Assembly: GCA_947500645.1 (NCBI GenBank)
Contig: CANMSD010000002.1
Span: 558,001 to 622,000, forward strand
Origin: an uncultured Erythrobacter sp.
Lineage (GTDB): Bacteria > Pseudomonadota > Alphaproteobacteria > Sphingomonadales > Sphingomonadaceae
Length of the DNA stretch: 64,000 bases
Direction of reading: 5' to 3'
A program made the translations under genes and the position numbers. This document shows, in pieces, positions 8,322-16,677 of this stretch. The notes beneath the pieces are model-generated. The model was given only the letters and a program-made list of their open reading frames with translations. It was not told where the DNA came from and ran no database searches. Numbering within the stretch: the stretch's first letter is position 1; each line of letters starts with the position of its first letter.

Positions 8322-8738
8322 CTACGCATTCCCGCTCGCCGCATCAGCACCATCGAACGCCCACATGCGCTCAAGGTTGTAAAAACTGCGCACTTCGGGG
8401 CGGAACAGATGCACCACTACGTCGCCCGCATCGATCAGCACCCAGTCAGCCGCCGGCAAGCCTTCAATTCGGGCCGGACCAAAGCCTGCCTGCTTTACCT
8501 TCTCCGCCAGCTTTTGCGCCATCGACGCAACCTGACGGGTCGAGCGGCCAGACGCGATCACCATGTAATCGGCAATCGAGCTTTTGCCCTCAAGTGGGAT
8601 CGAGACGATCTCTTGCGCTTGATCGTCATCAAGTTGAGTGAGCACCAGCTCGATCAGCTCGCCATCGGGCATGTCAGCCACGGCCAGCGCCTGAGGAGCT
8701 GTGTCGGCACCAGCCGACAGGGATTGTGCCTGGTTCAT
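8322..8738 (-). CDS. rsfS: Ribosome silencing factor RsfS
   Basis: A 138-residue RsfS/Iojap-family protein that binds uL14 on the 50S subunit and blocks subunit joining when nutrients are scarce. The core shows LVLTQLDDDQAQEIVSIPL, IADYMVIASGRSTRQV, GLPAADWVLIDAGDVVVH and LFRPEVRSFYNLERMW, the classic domain pattern. The ATG at 8738 (MNQAQSL) was chosen over an upstream start because the extra 20 residues are not family-like. A short low-complexity N-terminal extension (about residues 1-25) precedes the domain. It follows nadD on the same strand, a pairing conserved across bacteria. Confidence 0.93.
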   Translation of the reverse strand: MNQAQSLSAGADTAPQALAVADMPDGELIELVLTQLDDDQAQEIVSIPLEGKSSIADYMVIASGRSTRQVASMAQKLAEKVKQAGFGPARIEGLPAADWVLIDAGDVVVHLFRPEVRSFYNLERMWAFDGADAASGNA

Positions 8739-8804
8739 AGGCAAACAACGTTCTCCAGATTGTGGGGTGAAAAAATGCAGGAGCTGAAACGCGAACATTG
8801 CGCC

Positions 8805-9446
8805 TCATAATCCCTCCGATGTCTGAATCCGCCTGAAAGTCAGTCGGTCTCGTGCGCTCCGATCCGAATATTGCGCCGCCCAATCTGCATTGGCACGACG
8901 GATCGCCGTGGCCGAGCGTGGATCAGGATCGAAACGCAATAACACCAGTGCTGGTGCGCTCCATCGCCCCCGTTTTCGAAAGCTGGCAGCAGACACCGTA
9001 TAGCGCCTGAGCCAGGCCATGGCGGGGCTCGCCATAGCCATACGGTTATAACCGGGCCGAGCGATGACCGCAATCGGCATTGTGCGCGCTATATCGCGCC
9101 ACGCCTTCCATCTGTGGAACTGCGCAAGGTTATCCGATCCCATCAGCCAGACGAATTCGCGCTTCGGATAGCGACGCTTGAGCGCGCGCAGAGTATCGAG
9201 CGTGAAGCGTGTGCCCAATTGTTGTTCGATCGCGGTTGGCACTATTCGCGAGCGCTTTGCCTGTGCGTTTGCCGATTTTAGCCGGGCGTCGAGCGATGCC
9301 ATGCCTTTGCGCGATTTCAACGGGTTACCCGGCGAAACAAGCCACCAAGCCTGATCCAGGCGCAGCGCGTCGATTGTGAACTGCGTGACGCGCCTATGCC
9401 CGCCATGCGCAGGGTTGAAGCTGCCGCCCAGCAGCCCGGTACGCAC
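8805..9446 (-). CDS. nadD: Nicotinate-nucleotide adenylyltransferase
   Basis: Converts nicotinate mononucleotide and ATP to deamido-NAD. The nucleotidyltransferase signature GGSFNPAHGGHRR is at the N-terminus and PLKSRKGMASLDARL is the nucleotide/substrate loop. RYPKREFVWLMGSDNLAQF and WRDIARTMPIAV follow the family order. The GTG at 9446 is preferred because the family starts immediately before RTGLLGGSF, GCGGA precedes it, and it falls 11 bp after the proA stop. An ATG at 9494 that overlaps proA by 37 bp would add 16 residues. Together with proA and rsfS it forms a conserved operon-like run. Confidence 0.92.
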   Translation of the reverse strand: MRTGLLGGSFNPAHGGHRRVTQFTIDALRLDQAWWLVSPGNPLKSRKGMASLDARLKSANAQAKRSRIVPTAIEQQLGTRFTLDTLRALKRRYPKREFVWLMGSDNLAQFHRWKAWRDIARTMPIAVIARPGYNRMAMASPAMAWLRRYTVSAASFRKRGRWSAPALVLLRFDPDPRSATAIRRANADWAAQYSDRSARDRLTFRRIQTSEGL

Positions 9447-9457
9447 CGGAATTCCGC

Positions 9458-10756
9458 TCAAGGTCGCGCCTGACCCGTGCCGCGAACCAGCCATTTGTAA
9501 GTCGTCAGTCCCTCCAGAGCGACTGGCCCACGCGCATGCAGGCGCCCGGTGGCAATGCCGATCTCTGCGCCAAGTCCAAACTCTCCACCATCGGCAAATT
9601 GCGAAGAGGCATTGTGCATCACAATCGCACTATCGACGCTGCGAAGGAAACGCTCCGCGGCCGATTGGTCGTCGGTCACAATCGCATCGGTATGCGCGGA
9701 GGAGTGCTCGGCGATATGTGTCAACGCCGCGCCCATATCATCAACCATCGCAACTGAGAGAATGGTGTCGAGATATTCTGTGTCCCAATCCGCCTCGCTG
9801 GCGGTAATCACGCTGTCATCCAAAGCCTGAATTCTGGCGTCACCGCGCACCTCACAGCCTGCATTGCGCAGGCCAGCGATAAGAGCCGCTGGATCGGAAT
9901 ATTGCGCATCGATCAGCAATGTCTCCATCGCACCGCAAATGCCCGTCCGCCGCATTTTCGCATTGAGAACAATGTCATGCGCCATCTTCGGATCGGCAGC
10001 GGAGTGAACGTAAGTGTGGCAAATGCCGTCAAGATGCGCGAGCACAGGGACGCGCGCATCATTCTGCACACGCTCGACCAGCCCCTTGCCGCCGCGAGGC
10101 ACGATCATGTCGATCAGGCCGCTTGCCGTCAGCATCGCACCCACGGCCGCACGATCCTGTGTCGGTATCAATTGCACCGCAGCTTCAGGTATGCCTTCTG
10201 CCGCCAATCCAGCGACCATCGCGGCATGAATGGCGCGGTTGGAATGCACGGCCTCGCTGCCTCCGCGAAGCAGCGCCGCATTGCCAGCTCGCACGCAAAG
10301 AGCGGTCGCATCCGCGGTTACGTTGGGGCGACTTTCATAGATCAGGCCGATCAGGCCAATGGGCACGCGGACCCGCGAAAGCTTCAGTCCGTTGGGGCGC
10401 TCCGCTTGATCGATCACTTCGCCGACTGGATCAGGCAGTTTCGCGACCGCATCCACTCCCGCCGCAATGGCGTCGATCCGCTCCTCATCCAACGCAAGAC
10501 GATCCAGCATCGCAACGGAAAGGCCATTTTCCCGCCCTGCCGCCAGATCTCGCTCGTTGGCATCAAGAATGGCTTGGGCGTCGGCGCGCATCCGGTCAGC
10601 CGCGCTGTGAAGAGCGGTAGCCTTTGCGGCACTCGGCATTGCGGCAAGCTGTCGCTGCGCGGCACGCCCTTTCTTGGCAAGCTGAGCAATGAGCGAGCTG
10701 ACATCTGCCAGATTGGCGTCGTCGACCTTAAGCGATGATGGCGCAACAGCATTCAT
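9458..10756 (-). CDS. proA: Gamma-glutamyl phosphate reductase
   Basis: A 432-residue aldehyde-dehydrogenase-superfamily enzyme that reduces gamma-glutamyl phosphate with NADPH, the second step of proline synthesis. Visible motifs include VPIGLIGLIYESRPNVT, GNAALLRGGSEAVHSN, IVPRGGKGLVERVQ and the active-site cysteine in RRTGICGAMETLL. The C-terminal LHARGPVALEGLTTYKWLV is diagnostic. The ATG at 10756 is followed by a normal N-terminus, and length matches the family. proB is not adjacent. It is the first gene of the leftward run proA-nadD-rsfS-rlmH. Confidence 0.96.
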   Translation of the reverse strand: MNAVAPSSLKVDDANLADVSSLIAQLAKKGRAAQRQLAAMPSAAKATALHSAADRMRADAQAILDANERDLAAGRENGLSVAMLDRLALDEERIDAIAAGVDAVAKLPDPVGEVIDQAERPNGLKLSRVRVPIGLIGLIYESRPNVTADATALCVRAGNAALLRGGSEAVHSNRAIHAAMVAGLAAEGIPEAAVQLIPTQDRAAVGAMLTASGLIDMIVPRGGKGLVERVQNDARVPVLAHLDGICHTYVHSAADPKMAHDIVLNAKMRRTGICGAMETLLIDAQYSDPAALIAGLRNAGCEVRGDARIQALDDSVITASEADWDTEYLDTILSVAMVDDMGAALTHIAEHSSAHTDAIVTDDQSAAERFLRSVDSAIVMHNASSQFADGGEFGLGAEIGIATGRLHARGPVALEGLTTYKWLVRGTGQARP

Positions 10757-11058
10757 AGTTTGGCGGCATTAGCACCCGGCTCTCATGCTGTCAGTCCCGG
10801 AAAAGATGCAAAAAAGCCTGCTGCGAATCTTAACAAAATCTTACTCGAAACCTGCGCGAATCCGCGATGAATTGAGTGCTCAAGAGAAAATTTTGCAAAA
10901 AAATCGCAAGATTCTGGATCAATTTCGGCTTATTGAACGTTTCATCCCGTTAAGGCGTCAATTCGCCGGGTACGTTAACACTTAGATTCGACCTCATCAC
11001 ATAGCCTTGGTAGCCCGCCCTCAGCAAACGTTGGGGCAAATATAAAAAAGGGTTCGCT
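10757..11058 (+). promoter_or_regulatory. AT-rich intergenic region upstream of the M23/bactofilin pair, with a CtrA-like box
   Basis: About 300 bp without a convincing gene between divergent proA and the M23 peptidase gene. It is clearly more A/T-rich than its surroundings. At 10830-10844 the sequence reads TTAA, seven bases, TTAC, one mismatch from the CtrA consensus TTAA-N7-TTAA known from Caulobacter. Further GTTAA motifs lie around 10949 and 10975. A 66-codon open frame (10785-10985) has no family features and is not called. The region probably carries the promoter for the cell-shape gene pair. CtrA control is a hypothesis only. Confidence 0.35.
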
Positions 11059-12234
11059 TTGCTAAACCAAGGTTCCACCAGCAGCTGGCGCGACCGGTTG
11101 CAGGAGTGGTTTCCAGATCGCGAGTTTTTTATGCGCTCGCAGGGTCAGGTCCGCTTCATTACTATCACATCGCGCATGCAAAAGATTGCTGCGGCCACTG
11201 CTATTGTGCTCGTTTTGGGCTGGGCGGTCACTATGGCGGCAATGGCATGGTCCAAATATCAAGCCGATGCCGATCGTCTTTCGCTCCTAGAGAACGCGGC
11301 TAAAGTCGCGACTGCACAAGAGCGGCTCGACACTTATGGCGCTGATTTGAGCGCCGTCGCTGACGATCTCAGCAAACGTCAAGATTTCATCGAGCAGATG
11401 ACCGAAGCTCTTCCGTCTGACGTTAGAGACGCGACCGGCACTGTTACCGATTCGACCTCCGAAACGGCGGAGATGATCGAGAAAGTCAGCATTTCCTTCC
11501 CGGAAGCCGCAAATCTCGCTCGGATTGAAGCGCGCCAACTCGCCTACGTCGAGCGTGTCACCCGCTTTGCCGATGACCGCGCGCGCCGCGCCGAAGAAGC
11601 GCTTCGCAAGCTCGGGCTCGACCCGAAAGCGATGGTTCGCAACGCCGATCTCAGCGCGATGGGTGGTCCACTCGAATTGCTCGCAACCTCTGCCGACGGC
11701 AGCATCGATCCACGCTTCGAGCGTCTCGGTCTGAGTCTAGCTCGTATGGCCGCACTTGAGCGTGGTCTGGATTCCGTTCCACAGTTCACACCGACCAGCC
11801 TCGATCAGACCAAGCTGTCTTCCGGTTTCGGCTATCGCCGCGATCCCTTTACCGGGGGCGGTGCCATGCATGGCGGCCTTGATTTCAAAGGTCCCACCGG
11901 TTCACCGATCTTTGCCGCAGCCAATGGCACCGTGTCTTTCGTTGGCCGCAAGTCGGGCTATGGCAAGGTTGTCGAGATCAAGCACGGCAACGGTATGATG
12001 ACGCGCTATGCACACATGTCAGCCTTCGATACCGAAGTAGGACAATTGGTGACTGCTGGCGATGTGATTGGAGCAATCGGCAGCACTGGCCGTTCTACCG
12101 GTCCACACCTGCACTTCGAAGTCCGTATCAACGACCGCGCGGTCAATCCGCGCCCATTCCTGGAGACCGCGCCCCATGTTCTCAAAGAAGCCCGAGGAGC
12201 AACAACCAAGCCCCTCCGCACCGCCTCAAACTAA
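11059..12234 (+). CDS. Membrane-anchored M23 family metallopeptidase (LytM-type)
   Basis: A 391-residue peptidoglycan endopeptidase. Residues about 38-65 form a single membrane segment (AAATAIVLVLGWAVTMAAM). A periplasmic coiled-coil/helical region follows (about 70-240), and then an intact M23 domain. The zinc ligands are present: HGGLDF (HxxxD) and the final HLHFEV motif. The start is TTG at 11059, preceded by AAGGG at six bases. The 3' end overlaps the bactofilin gene by 59 bases in another frame. M23 peptidases coded next to bactofilins shape cells in other bacteria (for example CcmA with Csd1 in Helicobacter), so a cell-shape role is likely. It is distinct from the degenerate EnvC-like protein at 6.5-7.7 kb. 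Confidence 0.9.
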   Translation: MLNQGSTSSWRDRLQEWFPDREFFMRSQGQVRFITITSRMQKIAAATAIVLVLGWAVTMAAMAWSKYQADADRLSLLENAAKVATAQERLDTYGADLSAVADDLSKRQDFIEQMTEALPSDVRDATGTVTDSTSETAEMIEKVSISFPEAANLARIEARQLAYVERVTRFADDRARRAEEALRKLGLDPKAMVRNADLSAMGGPLELLATSADGSIDPRFERLGLSLARMAALERGLDSVPQFTPTSLDQTKLSSGFGYRRDPFTGGGAMHGGLDFKGPTGSPIFAAANGTVSFVGRKSGYGKVVEIKHGNGMMTRYAHMSAFDTEVGQLVTAGDVIGAIGSTGRSTGPHLHFEVRINDRAVNPRPFLETAPHVLKEARGATTKPLRTASN

Positions 12235-12688
12235 AAAACCTCAAGGGAAAGCCATGTCCTCTAATTCAAGCTCGACTTTCTCCGTCATCGGTTCGGACGT
12301 TTCGATCAAAGGTAACGTCTCCGCCTCTGCCGATCTGCATGTCGACGGTTCCGTCGAGGGCGATATCAAATGCACTTCGTTGGTCCAGGGCGAAAGTTCG
12401 CTGGTCACCGGCGGGATCGCAGCTGAAAGTGCACGTCTTGCAGGCCGTGTTGCTGGTTCGATCAATGTGCGCGAGCTCGTGATCCTCAAGAGCGCCCAGA
12501 TCGAAGGCGATGTGCATTACGATGCCCTTACCATCGAGCAAGGCGCTCAAGTCGATGGCCGTTTTGCACCAAATGACCGCCGTCGTTCGGATGCCAAGCC
12601 TGCTGCTGCGCCTAAAGCTCCGGAAACGAAAGCTGGTGGCAGCAAGCCAACCGGCGACGATGAGCCTCAGCTCAAGATCGCCCAGTAA
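12176..12688 (+). CDS. Bactofilin (polymer-forming cytoskeletal protein)
   Basis: A 170-residue bactofilin. The central domain (about residues 35-130) is a short right-handed beta-helix with regular six-residue periodicity, for example SIKGNVSASADLHVDGSVEG, then AGRVAGSINVRELVILKSAQIEG in the later turns. Unstructured Pro/Lys-rich N- and C-terminal tails flank it, as is usual. The start ATG at 12176 lies inside the M23 gene, with GGAGA upstream. An ATG at 12254 would drop the N-terminal tail. Bactofilins polymerise without nucleotide and scaffold cell-wall enzymes on the membrane, and the overlapping peptidase is the natural client. A strong terminator closes the unit. Confidence 0.92.
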   Translation: MFSKKPEEQQPSPSAPPQTKKPQGKAMSSNSSSTFSVIGSDVSIKGNVSASADLHVDGSVEGDIKCTSLVQGESSLVTGGIAAESARLAGRVAGSINVRELVILKSAQIEGDVHYDALTIEQGAQVDGRFAPNDRRRSDAKPAAAPKAPETKAGGSKPTGDDEPQLKIAQ

Positions 12689-12715
12689 CGCATCAAGTCA
12701 CTGCTTACAGAACAG

Positions 12716-12749
12716 AAAAGGCCGCTCGCGCAAGCTGGCGGCCTTTTTT
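12716..12749 (+). terminator. Rho-independent terminator after the bactofilin gene
   Basis: Perfect stem AAAGGCCGC / GCGGCCTTT with a 12-base loop, followed by six T residues, 28 bp after the bactofilin stop. Confidence 0.9.
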
Positions 12750-12796
12750 ATGTGCTTTGGGGTAATTTGTGGCGTGCGCTTCCTCGCCCGCGCTCC

Positions 12797-14488
12797 TTAG
12801 AGCACTTCGGCGCGGAGGGCCTTGCGATCGAGCTTGCCGATCATCGTCTTGGGGAGTTCTTCGCGAACCACAACTTGGTCGACACGCTCGTGCTTACCGA
12901 CGCGTCCGTTGAGCCAATCACGTAGAACGTCACCACTGATCTCGCCATCGCCATTCAAGGTGACGAAAGCACGCGGCACCTCACCCTTGTAGTCATCGGG
13001 CACACCGATCACGAGCGCCTCTTTGACCGCCTCGTGTTCGACGATCACATCCTCGACCTGACTGGGGAAGACCTTGAAGCCGCCCACCGCGATCATGTCC
13101 TTTATCCGGTCGACGATCTTCAGGAAGCCATCTTCATCCAGTGTCGCGACATCCCCGGTGCGTAGCCATTGCTTCCCATCGTGCTCTACAAACACATCGG
13201 CAGCAGCTTCAGGCCGGTTCCAATAGCCGCGCATGACCTGAGGCCCGTGGATGGCGAGCTCACCAGGCTCACCTTCCGGTGCAATCTTGCTCGGATCTTC
13301 CTTGTCGAGAAGCAGTATTTCGGTCCCGGCAACAACTTGGCCGATTGTGCCGCGCTTGCGGGTGCCCTCATAAGGATTAACCGACACGACGCCGGAGCTT
13401 TCGGTCAGGCCATAGCCCTCGACCAAGCGCACGCCGGTTACGTCTTCGAACTTCGCATGGACTGGCGCTGGCATTGGCGCACCGCCTGATATGCAAACTT
13501 TGAGCGAGGAAACATCGGTCTTGGCGAGATCGGGATGGTCGAGCAGCGCCTGAAACATGGTCGGCACGCCGGGAAAGCCGGTGGTGCGGTATTTCTGAAT
13601 CGTCTGCAGCACTTGCTTTGTCTCGAAGCGTGGGACGATCGCAATCGATGCGCCGCTGCACACGGCATGATTGAGCAAAGCGGTATTCGCGAACACGTGA
13701 AAGAACGGAAGCGCGCCCATAAACACTTCGTCCGACGGATTGTCGAATGGATTGATCGCGGCGACTTGCTGCGCGTTTGTCACCAGCTGTGAGTGGCCTA
13801 ACATAGCGCCCTTGGGTCGTCCGGTGGTTCCGCCAGTGTACTGCAACAAGGCCAGGTCTTCAGTCGGATCGATTGATGGAAGCTTCGAAGCGGCGCCATT
13901 CTGCCAGGTCGACCAATCCCATTCGCCTCGGACGTCACCCCAAGCTCTTACGCTCTCGCTGTAGTCCACTTTGGCAAGCTTGCTGCGGCCCAAAGTGCGC
14001 AAGGCAAAGCTTTTGAGGCTTGGCAGCATGTCAGGAAGAGATCCGACAATCAGGGTTTCGAGGCCAGAGCCTGCAAGCACCTTGGAAGCCGTTTCGTAGA
14101 GCTCCGGCACACCGAGCGTAACGAGAATACGTGTGCCCGAATCCTCGACCTGCCATTCCAGCTCTTCAACCGAATAGAGCGGCGAGAAATTGACCACGAT
14201 CGCACCGGCCATCATCGCACCGTAATATGCCGAAGCGTAGATCGGGACGTTGGGCAGGAACAGGCCGATCCGGTCGCCCTTCTTAATGCCCATCGCCACC
14301 AGCCCCGCAGCAAAGCGATGCGCCTCGGTAAACACCTCGCGATAGCTGTAGGTGCGCCCGAGGAAGTGGAGCAGCGAAGCGGTTGGATCACGCCGCGTCG
14401 ATCGCTCCAGCAGGTCGGGCAAGCTAATCGGATCGAATTGCGAATCCCACGGGGTCGGATGGTGATATGGCGCGCTACTAACACTCAT
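12797..14488 (-). CDS. Long-chain fatty acid-CoA ligase (AMP-binding enzyme)
   Basis: A 563-residue ANL-superfamily ligase that activates fatty acids through an acyl-adenylate to acyl-CoA. The P-loop-like motif QYTGGTTGRPKGAM, the A5 motif GYGLTESSGV, the A7/A8 region GDVATLDEDGFLKIVDR and the C-terminal catalytic lysine in PKTMIGKLDRKAL are all present in order. Length and the YSVEELEWQVEDSGTRILVTLG segment suit FadD-type long-chain ligases. No signal peptide is seen, so it is cytoplasmic or membrane-associated. It is a single gene with no obvious operon partner. The exact chain-length preference cannot be deduced. Confidence 0.9.
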   Translation of the reverse strand: MSVSSAPYHHPTPWDSQFDPISLPDLLERSTRRDPTASLLHFLGRTYSYREVFTEAHRFAAGLVAMGIKKGDRIGLFLPNVPIYASAYYGAMMAGAIVVNFSPLYSVEELEWQVEDSGTRILVTLGVPELYETASKVLAGSGLETLIVGSLPDMLPSLKSFALRTLGRSKLAKVDYSESVRAWGDVRGEWDWSTWQNGAASKLPSIDPTEDLALLQYTGGTTGRPKGAMLGHSQLVTNAQQVAAINPFDNPSDEVFMGALPFFHVFANTALLNHAVCSGASIAIVPRFETKQVLQTIQKYRTTGFPGVPTMFQALLDHPDLAKTDVSSLKVCISGGAPMPAPVHAKFEDVTGVRLVEGYGLTESSGVVSVNPYEGTRKRGTIGQVVAGTEILLLDKEDPSKIAPEGEPGELAIHGPQVMRGYWNRPEAAADVFVEHDGKQWLRTGDVATLDEDGFLKIVDRIKDMIAVGGFKVFPSQVEDVIVEHEAVKEALVIGVPDDYKGEVPRAFVTLNGDGEISGDVLRDWLNGRVGKHERVDQVVVREELPKTMIGKLDRKALRAEVL

Positions 14489-14583
14489 GTCAGTAGAATG
14501 GCCGATCCCTCGTCAACGCACAAGCCATTCCGCTGCTCGCGACAGTCTTTTTCTCGCTTGGAAACAATGGCTCACGCTAAACG

Positions 14584-14622
14584 TGAAAAAGCCGCCCACA
14601 AGCGAACCTGCGGAGCGGCTTC
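14584..14622 (-). terminator. Terminator downstream of trcR
   Basis: Read leftward: stem AAGCCGC / GCGGCTT with a 19-base loop, followed by a short T run. It lies about 40 bp after the trcR stop. Confidence 0.75.
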
Positions 14623-14658
14623 TCTTAGTTTCTTCGCGTTGTGCGAAGGCTTGGCGTG

Positions 14659-15453
14659 TCAGGCGTCAGCCTTGTCGTCGCCTGCTTCGCCTTCGGTCTC
14701 TTCCGCTGCTGGTTCAGCCGGAGCTTCCGTTGCAACTTCAGTCCCGCTGGCTTCCGCTTCGCGCTTGGCAGCAAGCCAAGCTTCGGCCTCGGCTTCCTGA
14801 GCAGCTTCCGCAGCAGCTTTGACATTGGCTTCACGCTCAGCGCGCAGCTCTTCGATCAGCTTTTCCTTATCTGAGCGATCATCGCCATCAACAGGCGCTA
14901 CCTCTTCGACCACACCAGCGCGTTTCGCTGCCTTGGCGACCACGGCATCGAGCTCACGCTGCGAACACAGACCAAGGGTCACAGGATCCTTCGGCTGAAT
15001 GTTCTGGATGTTCCAGTGCGTACGCTCGCGAATCGCGCCAATAGTATTGCGGGTCGTGCCGATCAGCTTCGAAATTTGCGCATCCGACACTTCCGGGTGG
15101 CTACGCAGGATCCAGGCGATACCGTCAGGCTTGTCCTGACGCTTGGAGACCGGCGTGTAGCGCGGACCCTTGGTGCGCGTCACTTCGACCGGAGCCTTTT
15201 GCATGACCAGCGAATACTCGCTGTCCGCCTGGCCCTTGTCGATCTCTTCCTGGGTCAGCTCGCCGGCATGCACCGGATCGCGCCCAGTGTATTTGCTGCC
15301 TGCAAGATCGTCAGCCATCGCCTGCACTTCGAGCAGGTGAAGACCGCAAAACTCAGCAATTTGTTCGAACGACAGGCCGGTGTGATCGACCAGCCATGTG
15401 GCGGTCGCATGCGGCATGAGCGGCTTCGGTTGTTCCGTTGGCGCTTTGGCCAT
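14659..15453 (-). CDS. trcR: Cell cycle transcriptional regulator TrcR (DUF1013)
   Basis: A 264-residue DUF1013 protein, restricted largely to alphaproteobacteria. The conserved domain (about residues 5-190) begins PLMPHATATWLVDHTGLSF and includes a helix-turn-helix-like segment HPEVSDAQISKLIGTTRNT with IGAIRERTHWN. In Caulobacter the family binds RNA polymerase and acts in cell-cycle transcription. The C-terminal 75 residues form an acidic Glu/Ala-rich extension (EELRAEREANVKAAAEAA and on), longer than the conserved core needs. The ATG at 15453 (MAKAPTEQ) with GGAG nine bases upstream was chosen over an upstream ATG. Terminators on both sides indicate a monocistronic unit. Confidence 0.88.
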   Translation of the reverse strand: MAKAPTEQPKPLMPHATATWLVDHTGLSFEQIAEFCGLHLLEVQAMADDLAGSKYTGRDPVHAGELTQEEIDKGQADSEYSLVMQKAPVEVTRTKGPRYTPVSKRQDKPDGIAWILRSHPEVSDAQISKLIGTTRNTIGAIRERTHWNIQNIQPKDPVTLGLCSQRELDAVVAKAAKRAGVVEEVAPVDGDDRSDKEKLIEELRAEREANVKAAAEAAQEAEAEAWLAAKREAEASGTEVATEAPAEPAAEETEGEAGDDKADA

Positions 15454-15471
15454 GGGGCAAACTCCGTGAAA

Positions 15472-15502
15472 AATTAAAAGGGCCGCCCCTTGCGGAGCGG
15501 CC
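15472..15502 (-). terminator. Terminator downstream of the glycosyltransferase gene
   Basis: Read leftward: stem GGCCGC / GCGGCC with a 10-base loop, followed by CTTTTAATTTTT. It ends the glycosyltransferase/metallophosphatase transcript about 80 bp after the stop. Confidence 0.8.
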
Positions 15503-15579
15503 ATTGCACCACGCTATCTAGGCAATTGCGGAGCAATGAGCAAGCACGATCGCCGCGCGGCTTGAATTGGGTAGCGAGG

Positions 15580-16677
15580 TCAGGCGTGTGCAATCTGCAG
15601 CGAAACGTACTCTTCCTCTTCAAGTGCAACCAGCCCGGCAAGGAATTGACGGCTGGCAACTTCCCACGAGTAGTTTGCCGCATAGGCCGCACATTCGCTG
15701 CGATCGCAATAGCGCGCCGCATCAATTGCTCGCGGCAAGTCTTCCGACAGAGCGCCGACTCGCTCGCCGATGATGTCGATCGGTCCGGCAACGGGGTAGG
15801 CGGCAACGGGGGTTCCACAGGCCAAAGCTTCGATCATGACCAGTCCGAACGTATCAGTAAGGCTTGGGAAGACGAACACGTCTGCACCGGCATAACAGCC
15901 AGCCAGTTCGCGTCCTGACCGCTTTCCGAGGAAATGCGCCTTCGGGAAGCGCGCTTCGAGATCGGCGCGTGCCGGCCCATCGCCCACCACCACTTTGCTG
16001 CCCGGATAAGCGCAGGCGAGAAATGCCTCGAGATTCTTCTCGACCGCTACACGTCCGACATAAAGCAGGATTGGTCCCGGTAGGTCGGCATATTCGGGTG
16101 CTGACGGGGCATCGGGTGAGAAGCAAGACAGATCGACACCGCGGCTCCAATGGTGGAGATTCGCTAGGCCCTGCTCGCGCAATCCGCCGCGAATGGTCTC
16201 AGTGGCGACCATGATGCGCTGTGCTGGACTGTGGAACCAGCGAATGTAGGGCCAAAACACTTTGACAGGGAGGCCGGTACGTCGCGCAAGATAATCGGGA
16301 AACTGTGTGTGATAGGCGGTGGTGAACGGAACCCCGCGCCGCTTGCAATAGCGCCTTGCAGCAAGACCAAGTGGTCCTTCGGTCGCAATGTGTACCGCCT
16401 CCGGCGCGATCCTGCCGAGCGCTCGACCAACCGCACCCGGCACCGCCAGCGCTAGTCGTATTTCCGGATAGGTGGGGCACGGAACGGAGAAGTGGTCCTC
16501 TGGCGAAATCACGGCCACTTCGCACCCCCAATCGCGCAGAATATCTGCGGTGGTCGCGAGCGTGCGCACCACGCCGTTGGTTTGCGGATGCCAGGCATCG
16601 GTGACGATTGCTATCGAACGCGGAAAATGGCGCGGCAATTCGTTGCCGTCTGGCTTAAATCGGCCGAACTGGTTCAT
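15580..16677 (-). CDS. Glycosyltransferase family 1/4 (GT-B fold)
   Basis: A 365-residue GT-B glycosyltransferase. The N-terminal Rossmann domain starts SIAIVTDAWHPQTNGVVRTL, as in the GT4 enzymes related to MgtA/SqdX and bacterial mannosyltransferases. The C-terminal domain carries PILLYVGRVAVEKNLEAFL and an EX7E-like nucleotide-sugar site in TDTFGLVMIEALACGTPV. These proteins commonly glycosylate diacylglycerol or lipid A-type acceptors. The ATG overlaps the stop of the upstream metallophosphatase by four bases, so the pair is translationally coupled and probably works in one envelope-lipid pathway. Donor and acceptor are not deducible. Confidence 0.85.
   Translation of the reverse strand: MNQFGRFKPDGNELPRHFPRSIAIVTDAWHPQTNGVVRTLATTADILRDWGCEVAVISPEDHFSVPCPTYPEIRLALAVPGAVGRALGRIAPEAVHIATEGPLGLAARRYCKRRGVPFTTAYHTQFPDYLARRTGLPVKVFWPYIRWFHSPAQRIMVATETIRGGLREQGLANLHHWSRGVDLSCFSPDAPSAPEYADLPGPILLYVGRVAVEKNLEAFLACAYPGSKVVVGDGPARADLEARFPKAHFLGKRSGRELAGCYAGADVFVFPSLTDTFGLVMIEALACGTPVAAYPVAGPIDIIGERVGALSEDLPRAIDAARYCDRSECAAYAANYSWEVASRQFLAGLVALEEEEYVSLQIAHA

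Noticed and set aside
9902..10738. 278-codon open frame on the plus strand opposite proA
   Set aside because: Antisense shadow of proA with no family signature.
10785..10985. 66-codon open frame in the proA/M23 intergenic region
   Set aside because: Lys/Arg-rich and AT-rich, no homologous pattern, no ribosome-binding site. The region looks regulatory.
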